A DNA stretch of 64,000 nucleotides from Maricaulis sp048270095 (GTDB lineage Bacteria; Pseudomonadota; Alphaproteobacteria; Caulobacterales; Maricaulaceae): positions 124,001 to 188,000 of the forward strand of contig NZ_JBLWTL010000003.1 of the NCBI RefSeq assembly GCF_048270095.1. Reading direction: 5' to 3'. The notes beneath the pieces are model-generated. The model worked only from the letters and a program-made list of their open reading frames with translations, searched no databases and was not told where the DNA came from. The stretch's first letter is position 1; the number at the start of each line of letters is the position of its first letter. Positions 34,038-44,300 of this stretch are shown here, one piece after another. The position numbers and the translations under genes are program-made.

Positions 34038-36620
34038 ATGCTCAAAAAGTGCGCGCTTACAACGACCATTTTGTCCTCCGCCCTGCTTGCGACCGTTGCG
34101 ACCGGCATTGCCGCGGCGCAAGTCGATACCATCACGGTGACCGCGACAAAGCGGGAAGCCAGCACCCAGTCGATTCCGATCGCGGTCAACGCGATGGGGG
34201 AAAGCACGCTCGAAGAACTGCGCGTGAATGTTTTCACCGACTATCTGCAACAACTCCCCGGCGTCACCGCTGGCGGTTCCGGCCCCGGCCAGAACACGAT
34301 TTACATCCGCGGCCTTGCTTCGACGACCCCGAATTTGACGACAGCCGGCGTTGCCGGCCTCGCTCCCAATGTCGCCTTCTATCTGGATGAGCAGCCACTG
34401 GGTCAGCCCGGCCGGAACCTCGATGTCTATGCCGCCGACATCAATCGCGTCGAAGTCCTGCCCGGACCACAAGGCACACTCTATGGTGCCAGCTCGCAGG
34501 CCGGCACAGTCCGCATGATCACCAATACACCGGTCATCGGCGAGTTCGAGGCGTCCGCGAGCTTTGGAACCTCCTTCACCGAGAATGGTGAAATGAGCAG
34601 CAATGTCGAAGCCGTCCTCAACCTGCCGGTTTCAGAGAATTTCGCCCTGCGCGGCGTTGTCTATTACGACAGCCAGGGTGGCTATATCGACAATGTCGCA
34701 GGAACCCGCAATGCAAGTGAAAGCGCGCGCTTCCGCGCCGCCGGGACGGTCCGCCCGAACGGTGTGCCTGTCAGCGCCAACCGCGAAGGTTTCCAGGCCG
34801 GAGCCGATCTGTCAGGCGTCACATTCATCGACGCGGACAATTCCGCACTGGTCGAGGACGACTTCAATGACACAACCTATCAGGGCTTCCGTATCAGCGG
34901 CCTGTGGGACATCAGCTCCGACTTCAGCCTGCGCGTAGCGCATACGCGCCAGGATCTGGACAGCGATGGCGTCTTCTTCGCTGACCCGACGCTCGGCGAT
35001 CTGGAAATCCAGCGCTTTGAGCAGGATGAGATGGAAGATTCCTTCCACAACACGTCCTGGACGCTGGAAGGCCGCCTTGGCATGCTCGATGCGGTTTACA
35101 CGGGCGCCTATACCGACCGCCAGACCAATCAGCGGGTCGACTATTCCGACTATCTCTTCGTCGGCCAGTATCTGCCCTACTATATCTGTGACGGCTCGGT
35201 TTCCTATCCTGGCGGCGCGCCAGCGGGCACGTGCCAGGCACCAAACCTGTTCGTGGACTCAACCACCGACACCACGGTCTTCACGCAGGAACTCCGCTTC
35301 AACACGCCGGAAGACCGCCGGTTCCGCGCAACATTCGGCGGTTTTTACAGCGAGCTGGAACTGGCCGAGCGCAATGACTTCACCTATCCGGGTTCAGTCA
35401 ATGCCGTGCTGTTTGGCCAGACCGGTTTCTCACCCAACTACCCCTTCACAACCGGATATACTTCCGACCCGGGTCCATTCCCGGCCGGCGTCATCTTCCG
35501 CAATGACGTCCTGAGAACCGATGTTCAATCGGGTGTGTTCGGTGAAGCCAGCTTCGATCTGAACGACCAGTTCTCGATCACCGTGGGAACGCGCTATTAC
35601 GACATCGAAGTCGATCTGGAGGGCAGCGCGAATGCGTCCTTCTGCAACGGCTTCCAGCCAGACGCCAATGCCTTCGGGACCGATATCTCCGACCTGTATA
35701 ATGGCGATGGCGCCGTGACATTCCGCGGTTCCTGCAACACGGCGGATCACATCACCTATACCGATCCGAATGCCGCCGGCATTCCGGCATCGGTGGCTGC
35801 GGCCCTCGCCGCTCCGGACGCAGCGCGCACAGATGGCTTCATCTTCAAGGCGACCGGTCAATGGACGCCGCGCGATGGCATGCTGTTCTACGCCACCTAT
35901 TCCGAGGGCTTCCGCCCCGGCCTGCTCAATCGCCCCGGCGGCGCCGCCGGTCCGGGCGGGTACACCGTCCCCTTTGCGCTCGAAAGCGACGAGGTGACCA
36001 ATTACGAATTGGGCTGGAAGCTTGATCTGGCCGACAATCAGTTGCGCTTCAACGGCAATGTCTTCTTCGTCGATGTTGAAAACCTTCAGACCACGATTTT
36101 CGATCCCTCGATCGTCAATCTCTTCTTCTCGGACAATGCGGCCAATGCCGAAATCCGCGGCTTTGAGGGCGATGTCACCTGGGCACCGATGGACATTCCA
36201 GGCCTCACGGTCACCGGCGCATTCTCGATGCTCGACACCGAGATCACGGAAGTCCTCACGCCCACCGATGATGTTCTCGTCGGCTCGGAACTGGCTTTTG
36301 CGCCGGGCTTCCAGGGCAATATCCGGGCTCGTTATGAATGGGAGCTGGATAATGGTCTGACGGCACACGTCATGCCGCAGCTGATCTATTCCGGCGACTC
36401 CGTCAGTGACGTGATCGAGATCAACAAGATTGAGCTCGATGCCTACACCATGGCCAGCTTCTCGACCGGCCTGACCAGCGATGGCTGGAGCATCGAGGCC
36501 TTCGTCAACAATCTGACCGACGAGCGCGCCCAGCTGAGCAATAACTTTGTCTATGACCGGGAGCGGGTCACCGTCGCCCGTCCGCGGACATGGGGTATGC
36601 GGGTGCGGGTTCAATACTAA
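34038..36620 (+). CDS. TonB-dependent outer-membrane receptor
   Basis: 860-aa energised importer. A Sec signal (about residues 1-27) precedes the TonB box DTITVTATK (30-38). The plug domain shows LQQLPGVTAGG, IRGLAS and VEVLPGPQGTLYG. The remainder forms the 22-strand barrel, ending RPRTWGMRVRVQY with a terminal aromatic residue. GAGGGA lies 12 bases before the ATG. A hairpin follows the stop and a TPR-sulfotransferase gene comes next. Its ligand is unknown; this receptor-sulfotransferase pair recurs in aquatic alphaproteobacteria. Confidence 0.95.
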   Translation: MLKKCALTTTILSSALLATVATGIAAAQVDTITVTATKREASTQSIPIAVNAMGESTLEELRVNVFTDYLQQLPGVTAGGSGPGQNTIYIRGLASTTPNLTTAGVAGLAPNVAFYLDEQPLGQPGRNLDVYAADINRVEVLPGPQGTLYGASSQAGTVRMITNTPVIGEFEASASFGTSFTENGEMSSNVEAVLNLPVSENFALRGVVYYDSQGGYIDNVAGTRNASESARFRAAGTVRPNGVPVSANREGFQAGADLSGVTFIDADNSALVEDDFNDTTYQGFRISGLWDISSDFSLRVAHTRQDLDSDGVFFADPTLGDLEIQRFEQDEMEDSFHNTSWTLEGRLGMLDAVYTGAYTDRQTNQRVDYSDYLFVGQYLPYYICDGSVSYPGGAPAGTCQAPNLFVDSTTDTTVFTQELRFNTPEDRRFRATFGGFYSELELAERNDFTYPGSVNAVLFGQTGFSPNYPFTTGYTSDPGPFPAGVIFRNDVLRTDVQSGVFGEASFDLNDQFSITVGTRYYDIEVDLEGSANASFCNGFQPDANAFGTDISDLYNGDGAVTFRGSCNTADHITYTDPNAAGIPASVAAALAAPDAARTDGFIFKATGQWTPRDGMLFYATYSEGFRPGLLNRPGGAAGPGGYTVPFALESDEVTNYELGWKLDLADNQLRFNGNVFFVDVENLQTTIFDPSIVNLFFSDNAANAEIRGFEGDVTWAPMDIPGLTVTGAFSMLDTEITEVLTPTDDVLVGSELAFAPGFQGNIRARYEWELDNGLTAHVMPQLIYSGDSVSDVIEINKIELDAYTMASFSTGLTSDGWSIEAFVNNLTDERAQLSNNFVYDRERVTVARPRTWGMRVRVQY

Positions 36621-36656
36621 ACCCACACTTGGCTGAACTCAGCTAATATCTAGACT

Positions 36657-36684
36657 GGGCGTCCTGTGATCTTGCGGGACGCCC
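36657..36684 (+). terminator. Hairpin after the TonB receptor gene
   Basis: GGGCGTCC and GGACGCCC form an 8-bp stem (10 with flanking pairs) around a 12-base loop, 36 bases after the receptor stop and 22 bases before the next start. The T content downstream is low, so it may attenuate rather than end transcription into the TPR-sulfotransferase gene. Confidence 0.45.
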
Positions 36685-36706
36685 GGTTCTATCCACGGAT
36701 ACCAAT

Positions 36707-38698
36707 TTGCCCGACGAAACTGAAACCCAGTCCGATTTGCTGCAGGCCGTGCAGGCCCGCATGTATGCGGGCGCGTTTCACGAGGCTGTCACCCTGCTGG
36801 ATGACGCGATTCATTCCGACCCGGACTCGGTCGAAGCGCGTTATATGCGCGCCGTTTGCCATCGCTATCTGAAAGACGTTCCGGCGGCCGCCGCCGATCT
36901 CGCAGCCCTCAAGCAAATGGCGCCGGATTTTGGCCGCGCCTATCAGGAAGAGGGGCATCTGCACCGCGACAGCGGCAATACCGAACGCGCACTGCTGGCT
37001 TATCAGCGGGCTTGCCAGTTCAATCCTGCCCTGCTGGCCAGCTGGAAAGCCCAGGCCGCGTCATTGCGGTCACTGGGACGCGGCGCCGAGGCCGAACAGG
37101 TTGAGGCCCAGGCCCGGCGTCTGGAGGACTTGCCCAAGGATCTCGTCGCCGTCACCCATCTTCTCTACGAAGGCAAACTGCTGAAAGCCGAGCAACTCTG
37201 CCGGGCCTATATGCAGAAAAACCCGCACAATATCGAAGGCATGCGCCTGCTGGCAGAAATCGGAAAGCGTTTCGGCGTGCTTGAAGATGCCGATTTCCTG
37301 CTCGAGACCGCGCTAGAACTCGAGCCCGAGAATATTCAGCTCAGGCTCGACTTTATTGATGTGCTACGCAAGCGGCAGAAGTTCGAGGCCGCGCTGACGC
37401 AGGCCAGGGCGCTGCATGATCGCGAGCCGGACAATCCGCTATTCCAGTCCCATCTGGCGATTGAATCGATGCAGACGGGTGACTTTGACAAGGCGCTGGC
37501 CCTGTTCGAGACGATACTTCAAGCCTTGCCGGAGGACCCGGCCACCCTGACCTCGCGCGGTCATGCCCTGAAGACGCTGGGCCAGCAGGATGAGGCGGTC
37601 GCTTCTTATCAGTCGGCGGCGCGGGTCAAACCTGATCAGGGCGATGCCTGGTACGCGCTCGCCAATCTCAAGACTTATCACTTTTCCGATGATGAACTGG
37701 CCAGGTTGCGGTCACAGGAAGCGGCAGCTGATCTGGGTTTTCAAGACCGGGTCTATCTCTGTTTTGCCTTGGGAAAAGCCTTCGAGGACCGCAAGGATTA
37801 CGCGGCCGCATTTCAGTATTACGAGCGCGGCAATGACCTCAAACGCGCCCAGACCCGCTACAAGTCGGATCAAATGGAAGAAGAGCTGGCCGCCCAGGCC
37901 AGCATCTGCACACCGGACTTGTTCGAGAAACAGGCCGGCAAGGGCTGCCCGGCACCCGATCCGATCTTCATCGTCGGATTGCCACGCGCTGGCTCAACCC
38001 TGATCGAACAGATCCTCGCCTCGCACAGCCAGGTCGATGGCACGCTGGAACTGCCCAATATCCTCGCCCTCTCGCATCGCCTGCGCGGCCGCAAGCGGGT
38101 CAGCGACCGGACCTTCTACCCGCGGGTCCTGCATGATCTCGACGCCGGCAAACTGCGCGCACTCGGCGAGGACTATCTCGACAATACTCGGATCCACCGT
38201 CAGGGCGCGCCGTTCTTCACCGACAAGATGCCGAATAATTTCCGGCACATCGGTCTGATCAAGCTGATCCTGCCGAATGCGAAAATCATCGATGCCCGGC
38301 GGGGCGCGATGGCGTGCTGCTTCTCCGGCTTCAAGCAATTATTCGCCGAGGGCCAGGAATTCACCTACGGGCTCGAGGAAATCGGCCGCTATTACAAGGC
38401 CTATGTCCGCTTGATGGAGCATTGGGACACAGTCCTGCCCGGCCAGATCCTGCGCGTCCACCATGAGGATGTCGTCGATGACGTCGATGCCCAGGTGCGG
38501 CGCATTCTGGAATTCTGCGGCCTGCCCTTTGAACCGGGCTGTATCGATTTTCACCATACCAAGCGCGCTGTACGCACCGCCTCTTCAGAGCAGGTGCGCC
38601 AACCGATTTACAAGCAGGGCGTCGCCCAATGGCGTCATTTCGAACCCTGGCTGGAGCCGCTGAAAGTGGCTCTGGGAACTGAACTCGCCGAAGTCTGA
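36707..38698 (+). CDS. TPR-repeat sulfotransferase family protein
   Basis: 663-aa two-part protein. The first about 390 residues are tandem TPR helices (for example FDKALALFETILQALPEDP and DEAVASYQSAARVKPDQ). The C-terminal about 260 residues are a sulfotransferase with the 5'-phosphosulfate loop FIVGLPRAGSTLIEQIL. There is no signal peptide, so it is probably cytosolic. Translation likely begins at TTG 36707, a weak start. The BCCT gene begins 9 bases after its stop. The natural acceptor is unknown; fusion to TPR units suggests a protein or large substrate. Human tyrosylprotein sulfotransferases share the same loop type but not the TPRs. Confidence 0.88.
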   Translation: MPDETETQSDLLQAVQARMYAGAFHEAVTLLDDAIHSDPDSVEARYMRAVCHRYLKDVPAAAADLAALKQMAPDFGRAYQEEGHLHRDSGNTERALLAYQRACQFNPALLASWKAQAASLRSLGRGAEAEQVEAQARRLEDLPKDLVAVTHLLYEGKLLKAEQLCRAYMQKNPHNIEGMRLLAEIGKRFGVLEDADFLLETALELEPENIQLRLDFIDVLRKRQKFEAALTQARALHDREPDNPLFQSHLAIESMQTGDFDKALALFETILQALPEDPATLTSRGHALKTLGQQDEAVASYQSAARVKPDQGDAWYALANLKTYHFSDDELARLRSQEAAADLGFQDRVYLCFALGKAFEDRKDYAAAFQYYERGNDLKRAQTRYKSDQMEEELAAQASICTPDLFEKQAGKGCPAPDPIFIVGLPRAGSTLIEQILASHSQVDGTLELPNILALSHRLRGRKRVSDRTFYPRVLHDLDAGKLRALGEDYLDNTRIHRQGAPFFTDKMPNNFRHIGLIKLILPNAKIIDARRGAMACCFSGFKQLFAEGQEFTYGLEEIGRYYKAYVRLMEHWDTVLPGQILRVHHEDVVDDVDAQVRRILEFCGLPFEPGCIDFHHTKRAVRTASSEQVRQPIYKQGVAQWRHFEPWLEPLKVALGTELAEV

Positions 38699-38707
38699 GG
38701 AGACAGG

Positions 38708-40303
38708 ATGCCCCGGAGATTTTACAGAACGTCGCACAAGACCGGCGAAGACAATGTCGAAGTGCTGGGCCTGGACGTTCACAATCCGGTGTTCTTCATC
38801 GCGGCAGTGCTGGTCGTCTCATTCATCGGCCTGACACTGGCCTTTCCGCAATCGGCATCGAGCGTTCTGCTCGCTTCGCGGGCCTGGGTTCTGGAGACTT
38901 TCGACTGGCTTTTCGTATCGACCGTGAACATCGTTTTCCTGTTCGCACTCTTCGTCATGCTTTCGCCGCTCGGGCGCTTGCGGATCGGCGGCCGCGAGGC
39001 TCGGCCGGATTTCTCGACCAAGTCCTGGCTCGCCATGCTATTCTCGGCCGGGATCGGGATCGGCCTGATGTTCTGGGGGGCGGCCGAGCCGCTGGCCTAT
39101 TACACGAACTGGTTTGGCACTCCGCTCGGGGTCGAGCCTGAAACTCCGGCCGCACACGATCTGGCGCTGAGCGCGACCATGTTTCACTGGGGCCTGAATG
39201 CCTGGTCGATCTATGCGATAATGGGGCTGGCGCTGGCCTATTTCGCCTTCTCCAAGGGATTGCCGCTCACCGTGCGCTCGGCCTTCTACCCGCTGCTCGG
39301 AGACCGGGTCTGGGGTTGGCCCGGGCATGTCATCGACTTGCTGGCGGTGATCGCGACCCTGTTCGGCCTGGCCACCTCACTGGGCCTCGGCGCACAGCAG
39401 ATATCCAGCGGTTTGGACTATTTGTTCGGGTTCCAGGCCGGGATCGGCCTTCAGATCGGCATCATCGCCTTCATCACGCTGATCGCAACCATCTCGGTGG
39501 TGCGCGGTCTCGATGGCGGCGTGAAGGTATTGTCCAATATCAACATGGCGATGGCCGCGCTCTTCATGGTCTTCGTCTTCGCCGTCGGGCCAACCCTGCT
39601 CATCCTGGGCGGCTTCTGGGACAATACGATCAACTATGTCCGCGACTTCATCCCCCTGTCCAACTGGATCGGCCGCGACGACACGGAATGGTTTCATGGC
39701 TGGACGATTTTCTACTGGGCCTGGTGGATTTCCTGGTCGCCATTTGTCGGCATGTTCATCGCCCGCATCTCGAAGGGCCGCACTGTGCGGCAATTCCTGT
39801 TTTGCGTGATCTTCGTACCGCTCCTGGTCACCATCGCCTGGTTTTCAACTTTCGGCGAAATTGCGCTCCTGCAGGCGGAAACCGGCGTTGGCGAGCTGGC
39901 GAACGGGATCGATGAGGTCTCGCTCGTCCTGTTTCATATGCTCCAGAACCTGCCCTTCAACCAGATCGCCTCGATGATGGCGGTCATTCTGGTCCTGATC
40001 TTTTTCGTGACATCGTCAGACTCGGGCTCGCTGGTTGTCGACAGCATCACCGCCGGCGGCAAACTCCACGCCCCGGTGCCCCAGCGCATTTTCTGGGCCT
40101 GTATCGAGGGGCTCATTGCCATTGTCCTGCTATATGGGGGCGGAGCGCAGGCGCTCACGGCGCTGCAAGCCGGCACCATCGCCGTTGGCCTGCCCTTTAC
40201 GATCGTTCTACTGGTCTGCTGCGTCAGTCTATGGAAAGGCCTGTCAGCGGACTCGCGCGCCCTGCGCAAGGCGGAGGGCGAACATGCCGCCGCAGTCAGC
40301 TAG
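38708..40303 (+). CDS. BCCT-family transporter (betaine/choline/carnitine type)
   Basis: 531-aa secondary transporter with 12 helices. The family motif GLMFWGAAEPL is in the fourth helix region, followed by GLATSLGLGAQQ and the signature GWTIFYWAWWISWSPFVGMF plus IARISKGRTVR. AGGAG lies 6 bases before the ATG at 38708. It is tightly linked to the TPR-sulfotransferase, which hints at a sulfur- or ammonium-containing solute, but betaine or choline uptake for osmotic protection is the default reading. Confidence 0.94.
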   Translation: MPRRFYRTSHKTGEDNVEVLGLDVHNPVFFIAAVLVVSFIGLTLAFPQSASSVLLASRAWVLETFDWLFVSTVNIVFLFALFVMLSPLGRLRIGGREARPDFSTKSWLAMLFSAGIGIGLMFWGAAEPLAYYTNWFGTPLGVEPETPAAHDLALSATMFHWGLNAWSIYAIMGLALAYFAFSKGLPLTVRSAFYPLLGDRVWGWPGHVIDLLAVIATLFGLATSLGLGAQQISSGLDYLFGFQAGIGLQIGIIAFITLIATISVVRGLDGGVKVLSNINMAMAALFMVFVFAVGPTLLILGGFWDNTINYVRDFIPLSNWIGRDDTEWFHGWTIFYWAWWISWSPFVGMFIARISKGRTVRQFLFCVIFVPLLVTIAWFSTFGEIALLQAETGVGELANGIDEVSLVLFHMLQNLPFNQIASMMAVILVLIFFVTSSDSGSLVVDSITAGGKLHAPVPQRIFWACIEGLIAIVLLYGGGAQALTALQAGTIAVGLPFTIVLLVCCVSLWKGLSADSRALRKAEGEHAAAVS

Positions 40304-40365
40304 TATCCATACACAATGGGAGACTCAGATACTTCGACGCATGATGCACGCCCTGCTCTTGTCGA

Positions 40366-40473
40366 GGTGCTGTCAGACAACCGCGAACGGGCCTCGAAAG
40401 CCGGCGCAATCACCAAATTCAGACGCCAAGCTGGCGCCATTCGGCCAGGGCCGCGGATCGGTTCTGCTTGACT
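40366..40473. mobile_element. IS6-family element tail (remnant)
   Basis: This 108-base stretch is a diverged copy of the left end of the IS element that abuts it. It starts with GGTGCTGTCAGAC, and the minus strand encodes the transposase ending Glu-Trp-Arg-Gln-Leu-Gly-Val-stop (stop at 40419-40421), matching the neighbour's Glu-Trp-Arg-Gln-Leu-Ala-Ala end. The rest of this copy is missing, so it is a scar into or beside which the second element inserted. Confidence 0.7.
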
Positions 40474-41280
40474 GGTGGTGTCAGACTAAACCGGATCGGT
40501 CTCGAAAGCCCAGGGTCGAGGCTGATTCAGGCCGCCAGTTGACGCCATTCGTCGAGGGCGGTGGCGCGGCTTTCCTTGAAATCGGATCGTGAGTAGAGGT
40601 GGCGTTCGAGGTTGAAGTGATTGTAGATCGATGACTGGGTGGCGGCGAACTTTTGCAGGCTTCGCATTCACCGAAACCGGGTCATGATTTTCTCCCGGCG
40701 CCGCAAGGGCTGATGCGAGTTTTCAGCTCGATTGTTGAGCCACCTCCCGGTCTTCTGGCGGTTTGCATTTCCGAGCTTCCGAAGCGCGGATTTGTAGCTG
40801 CGCAATTTGTCGGTGACGACCATTTCCGGACGGCCAAATCGCTTCATCGCCTTGCGCAGAAACTTCAATGCTGCCTTGCGGTCTCGACGTTTGGTAACGA
40901 ACGCTTAGAGCACTTCGCCTTCGTGATCGACAGCGCGCCAGAGGTAATGAAGTTCACCATTGATCTTCACAAAAACCTCGTCGAGATTCCACGGCCAGTT
41001 CGAATAGCATCCGTCTTGAACACGGCGCTTGCGGATCGACCTTGCGAAGAGCGGGCCAAACCTGTTCCACCAGAACCGCACCGTCTCGTGGGTAATATCG
41101 ATGCCGCACTCATGGAGCAGGTCTTCCACGTTCCGCAGCGAGAGCGGAAAACGAACATACATCATCACCGCCAGGCGGATGATCTCAGGCGACGTCTTGA
41201 AGTACCGGAACGGATTGCGCACCGGCAAAAGCTACGAAACCAGGCCTGCCGGCTCAATCCCATTTTCCTCTGACAGTGCC
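40474..41280 (-). mobile_element. IS6-family insertion sequence (about 807 bp, decayed)
   Basis: The element is bounded by GGTGGTGTCAGA at the left and the complement of GGCACTGTCAGA at the right, 9 of 12 bases in common. The length is typical of IS6-family elements. It contains one transposase gene with two stop codons. No 8-base target duplication is visible at the junctions, which suggests recombination or later decay. It separates the BCCT gene from the autotransporter. Confidence 0.75.
40527..41228 (-). pseudogene. IS6-family DDE transposase with two in-frame stops
   Basis: A single reading frame of 233 codons covers a full-length transposase, interrupted by TAA at 40905-40907 (codon 108) and TGA at 40668-40670 (codon 187). 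No frameshift is needed to read across either stop. All recognisable parts remain: NPFRYFKTSPEIIRLAVM, the first Asp in NLDEVFVKINGE, the second in VVTDKLRSY, the Glu in NNRAENSHQPLRRRE, and the tail SIYNHFNLERHLYSR. Start is probably TTG 41228. The pattern indicates recent inactivation by point mutation. Confidence 0.88.
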
Positions 41281-41301
41281 GGTCAGTGGGTCGCGCCGCG
41301 T

Positions 41302-41343
41302 GTTGCGGGATAGCCGGGCGTCGAAACCTGGCTATCCCGCAAC
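41302..41343 (-). terminator. 14-bp perfect hairpin after the autotransporter gene
   Basis: GTTGCGGGATAGCC (41302-41315) pairs perfectly with GGCTATCCCGCAAC (41330-41343), and a G-U pair plus two GC pairs can extend it around a short loop. It begins 5 bases beyond the autotransporter stop on the minus strand. It has no T-run but is one of the strongest stems in the window. It also blocks read-through from the IS side. Confidence 0.7.
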
Positions 41344-41348
41344 CGCTA

Positions 41349-44300
41349 TCAGTTGAAGCTCAACCGCAACTCTATCCGGGCTGAGCGGGCTTCGAAATCA
41401 CCATCACCGAGGCCATCAATATCCGCTTCAAAGGCAATCGAGGCGCCCGGGGCCAATTGGCCGCGCAAGCCCAGCTTGGCATTGGCCCGCAGCCCGCCCG
41501 TGCCGACCAACTGCCCATTCACATCGAGCAATTCAGCGGGATTGTAGTCCCAGACCCCGGTCAGACCGAGGCTCGGCTCCCACCAGCCACCGTCGGTGCG
41601 CAAAATGCGGTAGGCGAATTCAGGGCCAGCCTGCATGCGCCCGATCGCGATTGTCTGCTCGGGTATATCGATACCGAGCGTGTCGAAATACGCGTCCTGG
41701 GTCTCCTGGAAATGCGCAAGGCTGGCACTCGGACGGACGCGCCAGGCGCCGCTCTGCCACTCACCCGACAGATTCATCCGGATCAGGAAACGTGTGGTCT
41801 CGAAACTGTCCTCATAGAGGCCGAGTGGATCAACCCTATTGTCGGACTTGCCGTAGAGCGCGAGCACGTCGAGCCAGGCACCCTGGCCTATCTCCTGCAC
41901 CAGATACGGCCCGGCCATCCAGCCAGAGCCACTGACCCGGGCACCGCGCAGAGCGCCGGCCTGAACGGCGATCTCGTCGGTGGTCTCGTCGGCCCAGTCA
42001 TGCTGAACCATCAGACCGGCAACGGTGCTGTCGCCGAACGCCCAGTCAATCCCGAGCTGGACGACACCGAACGCACTGTCTGCGGCGTCGCCGGAGCGGT
42101 CATCGGAGACGGCGGAGTAATTGGCGGCGAGCCAGATATCAGCCCCACCGGCATTGGCGGTTGCCGCCCCGGATGCTCCAGGCATTTGAGGCTCGGTGGC
42201 GGCCGCGTGATTGCGGATGCCAGCCATGCTGGTGCCAAGCGAAACCATACGGTTACCGCCATTGATATCGGCAGAGAATTGACCGGCCGAAGAAGTGTCA
42301 CGATCACGCACGCGGCGTGTCAGATCCGGCGCCGCGCTCAGCAGACGATCTCCGCGACGAACCATGAAATTACGGATCGCCCTTTGCGTGGCGAGCCGGA
42401 CTTCAGTTTCGTCGCGCGTGTTGGCGAACGTACAGACGATCGACTCATTGGCGTCGAGATCAATATCGACGCGCCCGGTCGCCAGATCGATGACGCTGCC
42501 ACTATCACTATCTCCCGTGCAGGTAATGCTATCGAGACGCCAGCCGTCGGGCGCCGACTGGATCACATCATACTGGCCCAGCAGCTTGCGCACCGGTGAG
42601 CTGGCGGCATAGCCGGCAGCGGTCGTCAGGCTGATCTGATCGAGATCGGTATCAGAAGATGCGAATTCGAATGTCGCATCGCGCTGGACACCGCCCGGCG
42701 TGGTCGAAACCAGCTGGATCGTACCGCGGCGTTCCGCGATCGAGACGGTGAGCGGGATGGCGACGACGATGGTGTCGCCGCTGGCGCGCGTCTCGGCATT
42801 GGGGCCTTTCGCCGCCGCACCGCCGCCGCTGAGATTGATCACAGTTACCGTGCCGGTATAGGTGCCGGCCGGCAGATCATTGGCCAGCGCATTGACCGTG
42901 ATCGTCAATTGCACTTCGCCGAAGGCCGGGATCGTGCCGGTCAAGGGATCGACATCGAGCCAGTCCACATCGGCCTCAGTCCGGAATTCGACCGGCTGGC
43001 TGCCGGGATTGGTCACCGCAGCGGTGGCCGTGACATCCGTTGGATCCTCGACATCGCTGCCCAGAACCACCTCGACTTCGATCGGCTGAGCCACAGCATC
43101 GATCGAGGCGGACGCAGCCTCATTGCCGTTGCCCGCAGCATCTTCCGCGACTCCGGCATCAACCGTGATCTCAATGGTGCCGATTGTCTGCGGCGTCACC
43201 AGAGCAGTGTATTCGCTCGCGCTGACGGTCGTGAATTCAGACAAATCGGCATTGGAGGCGCCAATGTCATCGAGCTCGAAGCCGGTGACATCCTCGGAGA
43301 AGGTGAAGTTCGCGATAAACGGCCCCTCGGTCTCCTCGCCCGGCAGAGTGATGGCCAGGGTTGGCGGCGTATTGTCGGTGATGATGGAGAATTGCTCCGC
43401 GGCCAGATTGGCATTGCCCGCAGCATCGATAACGGCACCGACCGGCAGATCGACCGTGACCGGGCTGCCGGCCGTAGGTGTCACAGTGAGCTCATACCCA
43501 GCACCACTGCCGGTCAGATCGGAGAGGTCGGCATTGACGACGACGAAGTCTTCGAGCTCCAGGCCGGTCACGTCCTCCGAGAAGGCTACCGTCAGCGCGA
43601 AGGCGCCAATCGCCGGCTCGGAGGCCTCGCTGCTCAGCACCACTGAAGGCGCGGTGCCATCCGTGCTGATGGAGAATTGCGTCGCGACGAGGCTTTCATT
43701 GCCCGCAGCGTCCTGAGCAGCACCGGCAGCGAGATCGACGGTGACATCGCCATCGGCGGCCGGCGTGATGGTGACCGAATAATCGGCGCCGGATCCGGTC
43801 AGATCAGACGCCGCACCATTGCCGACGACGAGATCCTCGAGGGCCAGACCGGAGATGTCTTCAGAGAAGGTGACCGCGAGCGCAAAAGCACCGGAGACCG
43901 GATCCGCAGACTCTGTCGAGAGCACCACGGTCGGTGCTGTCAGGTCGGCTGCGATGACAAATTGCGTCGCCAACTGGCTGGGATTGCCGCTCAGGTCCCG
44001 CGCGGCACCTCCCTCGAGATCCACCGTGACATCGCCATCGGCGGTCGGTGTGATCGTGACCGTGTACTCAGCGGCGGCAAAACCGCCAACGGCTGCCGCC
44101 TCACCCCTGCGAGGAGCATTGCCCGCGCCGGAACCTCCCGAGAAATCGGTGGCAGTGCCATTGCCGACGACAATGCCCCTGAGTTCAAGACCGATCACGT
44201 CTTCAGAGAAGACAATGTCGAGCGTGAACGGGCCCGAAACGGGACCTGTTTCCGCCGAGGACAGAACCACTGTCGGCGCGATCACGTCATTGACAAGCGT

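Noticed and set aside
40304..41348. Suppressed or programmed translation of the IS6 transposase across its two stops
   Set aside because: IS6 elements are not known to use stop read-through, no recoding signal is visible, and simple decay explains the data.
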